Shown here: piece by piece, positions 57,736-64,000 of the stretch
Layout: each line of letters begins with the position of its first letter
Numbering within the stretch: the first letter of the stretch is position 1
Assembly (NCBI RefSeq): GCF_003665065.1
Contig: NZ_RCHR01000001.1
Coordinates: 310,001-374,000 of the forward strand
Source of the DNA: Oceanobacillus piezotolerans
GTDB taxonomy: Bacteria; Bacillota; Bacilli; Bacillales; Amphibacillaceae
Direction of reading: 5' to 3'
DNA length: 64,000 nucleotides
Made by a program: the position numbers and the translations under genes
Notes under the pieces: generated by a model
What the model saw: only the letters and a program-made list of their open reading frames with translations
Databases searched by the model: none
What the model was told of the DNA's origin: nothing

Positions 57736-58497
57736 TTGCAACGATACTTTGTTTCATCGAGTAACTGGAATGGAAATGAGGTTACTATCCAAGGAGAAGA
57801 CGTTCACCATATTGTGAAAGTGATGCGTAATAAGCCAGGAGACAACATTATCTGTAATGATGAGCTAGGCAAATCTGCCATTTGTGAAATAAAACAAATG
57901 GAAGTTAGCAGTATAATAGCAGAGGTCTTAGAGTGGCTCGACGAAGATGTGGAAATGCCAATTCATGTAACCATTGCACAGGGTCTTCCTAAAGGGGATA
58001 AACTTGATTTAATCTTGCAAAAGGGTACAGAACTAGGTGCCTCAGCTTTTATCCCTTTTCAATCTGATCGTTCTGTAGTTGTTTGGGATAATAAGAAGAT
58101 TGTAAAGAAAATGACACGTTTCTCGAAGATTGTAAAAGAAGCCAGTGAGCAGAGCCATCGTACCAGAATACCGACTCTCCATGAACCAATGAATCTGGAC
58201 GGAATTATAAAAGAAGGATTACTTTATGATAGAAAAATTTTTGCATATGAAGAGGAAGCTAAGGGAGAGCATTACCATTCATTCGCTTCTATCTTAAAGG
58301 ATCTGGTTAAAGGTCAAAAACTGCTTATTGTTATTGGACCGGAGGGTGGATTTTCAGAAACAGAAGCACAACAATTAAAGAGCAATGGATTTGAAACCGT
58401 ACGATTAGGACCAAGGATATTAAGAACAGAAACTGCTCCCTTATACGCATTAGCAAGTATTTCTTATCACTTTGAAGAATTTCATATTAATGAATGA
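57736..58497 (+). CDS. rsmE: 16S rRNA m3U1498 methyltransferase RsmE
   Basis: A 253-aa SPOUT (trefoil-knot) methyltransferase. Start [31 protein letters not shown]; knot motifs [20 protein letters not shown] (near 90), [15 protein letters not shown] (near 200) and [22 protein letters not shown] 57736 matches the B. subtilis N-terminus and has TAGGTG upstream; GTG 57727 would add three residues. Confidence 0.94.
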   Translation: MQRYFVSSSNWNGNEVTIQGEDVHHIVKVMRNKPGDNIICNDELGKSAICEIKQMEVSSIIAEVLEWLDEDVEMPIHVTIAQGLPKGDKLDLILQKGTELGASAFIPFQSDRSVVVWDNKKIVKKMTRFSKIVKEASEQSHRTRIPTLHEPMNLDGIIKEGLLYDRKIFAYEEEAKGEHYHSFASILKDLVKGQKLLIVIGPEGGFSETEAQQLKSNGFETVRLGPRILRTETAPLYALASISYHFEEFHINE

Positions 58498-58513
58498 AAG
58501 AAGGAAGTTTTGG

Positions 58514-59185
58514 ATGGATATTCAATTAGCCAAATATATTGACCACACGTTACTTAAACCTGAATCAACAAAGAATCAGATTGATAAAATTATTAATGAG
58601 GCAAGAGAATATGAATTTGCATCCGTATGTGTAAATCCGTATTGGGTATCCTATTGCTTCGAAAAGTTAAAGGATACTCCTGTAAAAGTATGTACGGTAA
58701 TTGGTTTTCCTCTGGGAGCTACTTCAACTGCATCAAAGGTCTTTGAAACGAAGCAAGCTATTAAAGATGGTGCTAAAGAAGTTGATATGGTTATAAATAT
58801 TGGAGAGCTTAAATCAGGTAATGATAATCAAGTTAAAGCAGATATAGCAGCAGTAGTAAATGAAGCGAAGACTTCTGCTATCACAAAAGTGATTATTGAA
58901 ACAGCATTATTAACGGATGAAGAAAAAGTTCGGGCTTGTAAGCTGGCAAAAGAGGCCGGTGCCGATTTTGTGAAAACATCTACAGGTTTTTCTAGTGGGG
59001 GAGCAACTGTGGAGGATATTAAATTGATGCGGGAAACAGTTGGACCAGATTTAGGTGTGAAAGCTTCTGGAGGTGTCCGTGATTACGATGCTGTTAAAGC
59101 AATGATAGAGGCAGGCGCAACACGCATCGGAGCAAGTTCAGGAGTAGCAATTGTAAATGGAGAAAAGGGTACTTCAGAATACTAA
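58514..59185 (+). CDS. deoC: Deoxyribose-phosphate aldolase
   Basis: A 223-aa TIM-barrel aldolase converting 2-deoxyribose 5-phosphate to glyceraldehyde 3-phosphate and acetaldehyde. The Schiff-base lysine lies in [18 protein letters not shown] (near residue 153), with [13 protein letters not shown] (near 90) and VKASGGVRD (near 180). ATG 58514 follows GAAAGAAGGAAGTTTTGG, 16 bp after rsmE, so it appears in this operon. In B. subtilis the tRNA methylthiotransferase gene mtaB (yqeV) is here and deoC is elsewhere. Confidence 0.95.
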   Translation: MDIQLAKYIDHTLLKPESTKNQIDKIINEAREYEFASVCVNPYWVSYCFEKLKDTPVKVCTVIGFPLGATSTASKVFETKQAIKDGAKEVDMVINIGELKSGNDNQVKADIAAVVNEAKTSAITKVIIETALLTDEEKVRACKLAKEAGADFVKTSTGFSSGGATVEDIKLMRETVGPDLGVKASGGVRDYDAVKAMIEAGATRIGASSGVAIVNGEKGTSEY

Positions 59186-59222
59186 ATGCTAGCCATCCAT
59201 TTATTTTTAGAAAAAGAATAAG

Positions 59223-59251
59223 TTGACCAATTTGTGGGATTATATTATACT
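59223..59251 (+). promoter_or_regulatory. Promoter of rpsU-yqeY
   Basis: TTGACC (59223-59228), a 17-bp spacer and TATACT (59246-59251), about 77 bp before the rpsU ATG. Confidence 0.7.
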
Positions 59252-59327
59252 TTAAAAAGGCATGTGGGAGGACTTTACATATGCCCTTACAATTTTGTTT
59301 TTGTGCTTCGGAGGGAGGGAAATTAGC

Positions 59328-59504
59328 ATGTCAAATACAACTCGCGTTCGTAAAAACGAGTCTCTTGAAGATGCTCTTCGTCGCTTTAAGCGTAGTGTGT
59401 CAAAAAGTGGTACACTATCAGAATATCGTAAGCGTGAATACTATGAAAAACCTAGCGTTCGCCGTAAGAAGAAATCTGAAGCTGCTAGAAAGCGTAAATA
59501 CTAA
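59328..59504 (+). CDS. rpsU: 30S ribosomal protein S21
   Basis: A 58-aa highly basic protein: [20 protein letters not shown], ending [15 protein letters not shown] 59328 follows GGAGGGAAATTAGC. The upstream in-frame extension to 59262 is not part of the family. It is co-transcribed with yqeY (14-bp gap), the usual Firmicute arrangement. Confidence 0.97.
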   Translation: MSNTTRVRKNESLEDALRRFKRSVSKSGTLSEYRKREYYEKPSVRRKKKSEAARKRKY

Positions 59505-59518
59505 GAGGGTGCTACTGC

Positions 59519-59965
59519 ATGGCGTTACTGGAAACATTGAATCAAGATATGAAGCAAGCGATGAAAAACAAGGATAAAGAAACCCTAAGTGTTATTCGCA
59601 TGATTAAAGCTTCCATTCAGAATGAATCAATTAAACTTGGAAAAGATACTCTTACTGAGGATGAAGAATTAACCATTCTCTCTAGAGAGGTAAAGCAAAG
59701 AAAAGATTCCCTCCAAGAATTCAAATCAGCTGGACGCGATGATCTTGTAATTAAGGTTGAAAATGAATTATCTGTTGTTAAAAGATATATGCCGGAACAG
59801 CTTTCTGAAGAAGAACTAATTAAGATTGTTCAGGAAACGATTCAGGAATTAAACGCTTCTTCAAAAAAAGAAATGGGTAAAGTGATGAGTGCGGTTATGC
59901 CAAAAGTAAAAGGTAAGGCAGACGGAACTCAAATAAAAGACGTTGTTTTACAACAATTAAAATAA
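59519..59965 (+). CDS. yqeY: GatB/YqeY domain protein
   Basis: A 148-aa protein equal to the tail domain of GatB: two helical subdomains, with [34 protein letters not shown] in the middle and [32 protein letters not shown] at the end. It may bind tRNA, but its role is not established. It always follows rpsU in Bacillus. Confidence 0.94.
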   Translation: MALLETLNQDMKQAMKNKDKETLSVIRMIKASIQNESIKLGKDTLTEDEELTILSREVKQRKDSLQEFKSAGRDDLVIKVENELSVVKRYMPEQLSEEELIKIVQETIQELNASSKKEMGKVMSAVMPKVKGKADGTQIKDVVLQQLK

Positions 59966-59973
59966 TTTATCAG

Positions 59974-60007
59974 AAAAACTGTCGTCCACGGATGACAGTT
60001 TTTTATT
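59974..60007 (+). terminator. Terminator of rpsU-yqeY
   Basis: AAAACTGTCGTC and GATGACAGTTTT pair into a strong stem with a CACG loop and T-rich tail. Confidence 0.8.
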
Positions 60008-60108
60008 ATTCCATTTATTACATAATAAGCAAGGAAAGATCCCGAAATTGCTTTTATATGTCTAACTGATTGTGATAGTATCTAGTTAGGAAATAATTCA
60101 TTCCAATA

Positions 60109-60135
60109 TGAAACCTTTTTTTATTTAAATACGTA
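60109..60135 (+). promoter_or_regulatory. Sigma-W-type promoter of nfeD-floA-yqfB
   Basis: TGAAAC (60109-60114) followed by CTTTTTTT, and CGTA (60132-60135) after a 17-bp spacer. This matches the sigma-W consensus TGAAAC...CGTA, and the orthologous yqeZ-floA-yqfB operon of B. subtilis belongs to the sigma-W envelope-stress regulon. Confidence 0.8.
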
Positions 60136-60166
60136 ATTATATTGTTAGTCAATAAGGGGGTGATAC

Positions 60167-61507
60167 ATGTTGGTATCAAAAAGGCTACCTTTATACATAG
60201 TACTCATTAGCTTAATGGTATTTGCAGTAATAGCAATATTAACAGATGTCTCCACCATAGCAGAAGCCGAAGAAGGTGAAGGCGAGCTTGTTTATATTAT
60301 ACCCGTCGAGAAGGAAGTGGAAAGAGGGTTAGAAGCCTTTTTAAAAAGGACAACAAACGAAGCGATAGAAAACGGTGCTGACCACATCGTTCTAGAAATC
60401 GATACACCAGGAGGAAGAGTTGATTCAGCAGGTCAAATTGGCACGCTCTTACAAAATCTGGAATTGCCAACCACTTCTTTTATCGTCAATGAAGCATTAT
60501 CTGCAGGTTCATATATTGCGTTAAATACGGATAATATATATTTTGTACCGCATGCAACAATGGGGGCAAGTGGCGTAATTAATAGTGATGGAACTGCAGC
60601 AGATAAAAAAGCTCAATCTGCATGGATTGAACGGATGAGTGCTGCAGCAGAATCGAATGGTAGAGACCCACTTTATGCTGTTGCCATGGCTGACCCTAGC
60701 ATTGATTTATCAGAGTACGGAGCACCCGAAGGAGAATTTCTTACTTTAGGCCCACAAGATGCAGTAGAAGTTGGTTATGCGGAAGGAATAGTAAATGATC
60801 GGGTTGAATTACTCCATGAACTTAATCTTTCTCGCGCAACAGTTGTTGAAACACAACCTACACTTGCAGAGGAAGTTGCACGCTTTCTCACTAACCCGGT
60901 TGTTTATTCTATCCTGCTTTCTATAGCCAGTTTAGGCTTGATCGTGGAGCTTTATTCTCCTGGATTTGGTGTACCAGGGACAATGGGATTAATCTCTCTT
61001 GTTTTATTCTTTTACGGACATATCGTTGCTGGCTTAGCAGGTTGGGAAGCGATTATACTCCTGGTTGTAGGTATTATCCTTATTATTGCAGAATTCTTTG
61101 TCCCTGGGGGTATTCTTGGTTTCCTAGGGGTTGCTGCTACTGTCTGCTCTTTACTAATGTCTGGCTACGATATAGGTCAAATGGCTATGAGTGTAGGGAT
61201 TGCCTTTTTAGTTGCGATTGTCGCAAGTGTTATCCTCTTTAGGAGAGTTGGTTTAGATAAAGGTGTATTTAGGCACATCATTCTAAAAGATAGCACAACC
61301 ACTGAAGAAGGCTATGTTTCATCTATTAACCGACTTGAGTTAATAGGATTAGAAGGGGAGGCTATCACTTCATTACGTCCCTCTGGCATAGGTGAATTTG
61401 ATCATGAAAGAATTGATGTGGTTTCAGAAGGAGCCTATATAGAGAAAGGAACAAGATTAAAAGTAGTTAAGGTGGAAGGTCACCGTGTTGTAGTTAAAAG
61501 GTTATAA
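60167..61507 (+). CDS. Long-form NfeD membrane protease (YqeZ-like)
   Basis: A 446-aa membrane protein. Signal/anchor helix (about 8-28), ClpP-like serine protease domain (about 45-235) with [25 protein letters not shown] (nucleophile Ser in SAGS, near 107) and GASGVI. Four or so transmembrane helices follow (about 245-365), and a C-terminal NfeD OB-fold (about 385-446, [20 protein letters not shown] and [19 protein letters not shown]). It partners with the flotillin encoded 26 bp downstream; long NfeD-flotillin pairs are common in bacteria. Confidence 0.94.
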   Translation: MLVSKRLPLYIVLISLMVFAVIAILTDVSTIAEAEEGEGELVYIIPVEKEVERGLEAFLKRTTNEAIENGADHIVLEIDTPGGRVDSAGQIGTLLQNLELPTTSFIVNEALSAGSYIALNTDNIYFVPHATMGASGVINSDGTAADKKAQSAWIERMSAAAESNGRDPLYAVAMADPSIDLSEYGAPEGEFLTLGPQDAVEVGYAEGIVNDRVELLHELNLSRATVVETQPTLAEEVARFLTNPVVYSILLSIASLGLIVELYSPGFGVPGTMGLISLVLFFYGHIVAGLAGWEAIILLVVGIILIIAEFFVPGGILGFLGVAATVCSLLMSGYDIGQMAMSVGIAFLVAIVASVILFRRVGLDKGVFRHIILKDSTTTEEGYVSSINRLELIGLEGEAITSLRPSGIGEFDHERIDVVSEGAYIEKGTRLKVVKVEGHRVVVKRL

Positions 61508-61533
61508 AATCTAAAATATTAGGAGGAAATTCT

Positions 61534-62523
61534 ATGGATCTTCAATTATTGTTTCCAGTAATTATTATTGCAGTCATTCTGATTGCTGCAGCGATTTTGT
61601 TCACATTTATTCCTGTAGCACTTTGGATTAGTGCTCTTGCTGCAGGGGTAAAAGTAAGTATCTTCACGTTAATTGGGATGCGTTTACGTCGAGTAGTACC
61701 AAACCGAGTAATCAATCCCTTAATTAAGGCACATAAAGCGGGACTTAATGTAACAACGAACCAATTGGAAAGCCATTATTTAGCAGGTGGTAACGTTGAC
61801 CGTGTGGTTAATGCATTAATTGCAGCCCATCGAGCTAATATTGAACTTACATTTGAACGCGCAGCTGCAATTGACTTAGCTGGCCGAGATGTTTTAGAAG
61901 CTGTACAAATGAGTGTAAATCCAAAAGTAATTGAAACACCATTTATTGCTGGTATTGCAATTGACGGGATTGAAGTGAAAGCGAAAGCGAGAATTACTGT
62001 CCGTGCAAATATTGACCGCTTAGTCGGTGGTGCTGGTGAAGAAACAATCATTGCTCGTGTCGGAGAAGGGGTTGTCAGTACGATTGGTGGGTCCGATACC
62101 CATGCAAAGGTCCTAGAGAATCCAGATATGATTTCCCATACCGTATTATCTAAAGGCTTAGACGCAGGAACTGCATTCGAAATCCTGTCGATTGATATTG
62201 CTGATGTAGATATTGGCAAGAATATTGGTGCTATTTTACAAACAGACCAAGCAGAAGCGGATAAAAATATTGCTCAAGCTAAAGCAGAAGAACGCCGGGC
62301 AATGGCCGTTGCACAAGAGCAAGAGATGGTTGCGCGTACTCAAGAAATGCGTGCAAAAGTTGTGGAAGCAGAAGCAGACGTACCACTAGCCCTTGCAGAG
62401 GCATTGCGTTCTGGGAAAATGGGTGTAATGGATTACTTAAATTATGAAAATATAAATGCTGATACAGATATGCGTGATACAATTGGTAAGTTAACTAAAG
62501 ACAATGATGATCATGATAAATAA
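61534..62523 (+). CDS. floA: Flotillin-like protein FloA
   Basis: A 329-aa membrane-microdomain scaffold (B. subtilis yqfA/floA). An N-terminal hydrophobic hairpin (about 8-50) is followed by a PHB-like region with [39 protein letters not shown]-terminal coiled coil (about 235-290) is rich in Ala/Glu ([25 protein letters not shown]). AGGAGGAAATTCT sets ATG 61534. It lies between the NfeD protease and yqfB in a sigma-W-type operon. Confidence 0.96.
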   Translation: MDLQLLFPVIIIAVILIAAAILFTFIPVALWISALAAGVKVSIFTLIGMRLRRVVPNRVINPLIKAHKAGLNVTTNQLESHYLAGGNVDRVVNALIAAHRANIELTFERAAAIDLAGRDVLEAVQMSVNPKVIETPFIAGIAIDGIEVKAKARITVRANIDRLVGGAGEETIIARVGEGVVSTIGGSDTHAKVLENPDMISHTVLSKGLDAGTAFEILSIDIADVDIGKNIGAILQTDQAEADKNIAQAKAEERRAMAVAQEQEMVARTQEMRAKVVEAEADVPLALAEALRSGKMGVMDYLNYENINADTDMRDTIGKLTKDNDDHDK

Positions 62524-62552
62524 TCGTTGTATTTACAGAAGGAGGGATTAGG

Positions 62553-63068
62553 GTGGAAGGATTATTAGATTTAATCTTTGAAAACTTTTTTGTTATATTA
62601 ATTCTTCTATCAGGTCTATTAGGGTTGTTCGGCAAAAATGAGAAGGATAAAAAAACAGATAAGCCTCATCCAAAAAGGCCTTCTCCTTCAAACACAACAA
62701 TGGAACAAAAAAGTCAGAGAAAAGTTCAAGAGCCCAGTTCCCCGATACCGACTACGATCTCTATAGAGGATCAGAAGAAAGAACAGATGGAACGTTTGGC
62801 GAGTCAGTTAAAAACGGATGTAAAAGCTTCTATGGAAGCAATAAATGGCCGTGAAATTTCCAATCATAGTTTTGATGCCTTTAAGGGGAAGGAACTACAA
62901 AGAAAGGCTGAACAATTATCAGAGGAACAAAAGAAATTAAAGAGAGAGATTGGAAATAACCTAACAAAAAAGGGCCTGGTTCAAGGAATAATCATGTCAG
63001 AGGTGCTTGGGCCTCCGCGTGCCAGAAAACCATTTCGAACTGTTAGTGATGAACGGAAATTCAAATGA
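62553..63068 (+). CDS. YqfB-like small membrane-anchored protein
   Basis: A 171-aa protein with an N-terminal hydrophobic helix (LLDLIFENFFVILILLSGLLGLF), a proline/serine-rich basic linker (about 28-70), a helical region rich in Lys/Glu/Gln, and a C-terminal EVLGPPRARKPFRTV segment. It occupies the place of B. subtilis yqfB, third gene after nfeD and floA. Function unknown; co-transcription suggests a link to the flotillin complex. The start codon at 62553 is GTG after AAGGAGGGATTAGG. Confidence 0.82.
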   Translation: MEGLLDLIFENFFVILILLSGLLGLFGKNEKDKKTDKPHPKRPSPSNTTMEQKSQRKVQEPSSPIPTTISIEDQKKEQMERLASQLKTDVKASMEAINGREISNHSFDAFKGKELQRKAEQLSEEQKKLKREIGNNLTKKGLVQGIIMSEVLGPPRARKPFRTVSDERKFK

Positions 63069-63072
63069 AGAA

Positions 63073-63109
63073 AAACCATCAACCTATTTAGGTTGGTGGC
63101 TTTTTTTAT
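63073..63109 (+). terminator. Terminator of nfeD-floA-yqfB
   Basis: ACCATCAACCT and AGGTTGGTGGCT form a stem (G-T pairs allowed) with an ATTT loop, followed by T7. Confidence 0.8.
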
Positions 63110-63216
63110 ACCAGGAAACAGATGCTTATGTTATTCTCCAATATTTTACTTTCCTTCTCAAATGTTCTTAAACGTTATTTACTCTCATATGATGTATGTG
63201 AGAGGGGGATGCATAC

Positions 63217-63498
63217 ATGAAAAAATGGCAACAGCGCGTTCGATCCTTATTAATTAATTCTTTTGCACTTCCTTCTGATGTCATTCTTGAATTGCCTCGA
63301 ATCACAGTTATTGGCCAAATTCATGTTTATATTGAAAATCATAAAGGATTAGAAATTTATTCAGATACAGAGCTTAAGTTAAAAGTGAATAAGGGGTATG
63401 TGCAAATAACCGGTAATGCTTTTGTATTGAGAATGATGCTTCCAGAGGAAATATTACTCGAGGGTACGATTACTGATATTAAATTTATACCAAGCTAA
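63217..63498 (+). CDS. yqfC: Sporulation protein YqfC
   Basis: A 93-aa protein: KKWQQRVRSLLINSFALPSDVILELPRITVIGQIHVYIENHKGLEIYSDTELKLKVNKG, then VLRMMLPEEILLEGTI. This is the YqfC/YabP-type fold linked to the spore envelope; in B. subtilis yqfC and yqfD are sigma-E dependent. GAGAGGGGGATGCATAC precedes the ATG. CATATGAT just upstream (about 63187-63194) resembles a sigma-E -10 box, but no good -35 was found. yqfD follows after 19 bp. Confidence 0.92.
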   Translation: MKKWQQRVRSLLINSFALPSDVILELPRITVIGQIHVYIENHKGLEIYSDTELKLKVNKGYVQITGNAFVLRMMLPEEILLEGTITDIKFIPS

Positions 63499-63517
63499 AC
63501 ATGTCTAGGAGGGAGCA

Positions 63518-64000
63518 ATGAAACAAGTTCAGGGCACATTTATAACTGGCTATGTAACTATTTTAATTCGTGGACATTATCCAGAGCTTTTCTTTCAGAA
63601 ATGTACAAACCATGGTATTACTGTATGGAATATTAAAAAAATAAATAATGAAGCCTGTGAAGGAAATATGAAACTTTCTGATGTCAAAGAGGTTAGAAAG
63701 TTAATTAGGAAAACTCATTATAAGCTTTCATTTATCCAGAAGAAGGGATATCCCTTTCATTATAAGCGGTTTATTAGAAAGAAACCGCTCCTTTTTGGAT
63801 TGATTATAAGTTTATTTTTTATATTTTTCCTTTCCAATATAATATGGGATATTCGAATATCTGGGGTACCAAAAGATATAGAAGAGAAGATAGAAAAGCA
63901 ACTAGAGCAGTATGGGATTCATAAAGGCGCCTGGATATTTTCTATTGATTCGCCAAATTCTATTCAGCAAGAGCTAATTAAGGATGTCCCGGAATTATTA
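63518..64000 (+). CDS. yqfD: Sporulation protein YqfD (3' truncated by window)
   Basis: The frame is open from ATG 63518 to the window edge (161 codons). The N-terminus reads MKQVQGTFITGYVTILIRG, followed by a soluble part, one transmembrane helix (about 93-115, LLFGLIISLFFIFFLSNIIW) and the start of an extracytoplasmic region with IRISGVPKDIEEKIEKQLEQYGI. This matches the YqfD family of mother-cell sporulation membrane proteins. AGGAGGGAGCA sets the start. The real gene should be about 400 codons long. Confidence 0.92.
   Translation, partial: MKQVQGTFITGYVTILIRGHYPELFFQKCTNHGITVWNIKKINNEACEGNMKLSDVKEVRKLIRKTHYKLSFIQKKGYPFHYKRFIRKKPLLFGLIISLFFIFFLSNIIWDIRISGVPKDIEEKIEKQLEQYGIHKGAWIFSIDSPNSIQQELIKDVPELL

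Overview
The window is a low-GC, densely coded chromosomal segment of a spore-forming Bacillaceae bacterium. It carries sigma-K, gpr, spoIIP, sda, yqfC/yqfD and an RsfA-family regulator. Protein sequences and gene order follow the Bacillus subtilis yrv/yrr and yqe/yqf regions closely. The AT-rich codon use and the GC-rich 'CCGCGGAAAGCG' intergenic repeats suggest an Oceanobacillus- or Virgibacillus-like genus; this is an inference that only a database search could settle. No phage, transposase gene, CRISPR array, rRNA or tRNA gene was seen.

Region 1 (1-14.5 kb): the end of secF, then recJ-apt, relA-dtd, a convergent SH3/amidase_3 cell-wall amidase, a small YrzK-like ORF, a T-box leader with hisS-aspS, 6S RNA, a 52-bp tandem repeat array, and rsfA-like and rarA on the minus strand, with cymR divergent from rarA. 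Region 2 (14.5-31.6 kb): cysteine desulfurase-mnmA-TPR-recD2, a small zinc-ribbon protein, an AI-2E-type permease, a T-box leader with alaS, ireB-ruvX-DUF1292, mltG, trmR-udk, greA, yrrS and mtnN. Region 3 (31.6-34.2 kb): an unusually empty stretch with an uninterrupted sigK (no skin element) and the 49-aa Sda checkpoint gene, whose upstream region carries three DnaA boxes. Region 4 (34.2-48 kb): the yqeG-yqeH-aroE-yhbY-nadD-yqeK-rsfS-yqeM run, comEA-EB-EC, yqzM, holA, rpsT, gpr, spoIIP and yqxA. Region 5 (48-64 kb): lepA, hemW, the CIRCE-controlled hrcA-grpE-dnaK heat-shock operon, dnaJ, prmA-rsmE-deoC, rpsU-yqeY, a sigma-W-type promoter with nfeD-floA-yqfB, and sporulation genes yqfC-yqfD (yqfD runs off the window).

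The genes are mostly core: translation (HisRS, AspRS, AlaRS, MnmA, TrmR, RsfS, YqeH, LepA, S20, S21, PrmA, RsmE, Dtd), DNA repair and replication (RecJ, RarA, RecD2, RuvX, HolA), stringent response and nucleotide salvage (RelA, Apt, Udk, MtnN, DeoC), protein folding, DNA uptake and sporulation. I found no new multi-gene system. The second-look material is mostly non-coding: four mosaic MITE-like repeats whose core is inverted relative to their ends, a 60-bp module present in only some copies, one copy sitting inside the alaS T-box transcript and one splitting dnaK from dnaJ, a tandem array of imperfect hairpins, three hairpins in the holA leader, and an inverted repeat over the recJ promoter. 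Several local gene-content differences from B. subtilis (no comER, tcdA, mtaB, trhP1/trhP2 or pbpI at the expected places) are also noted.
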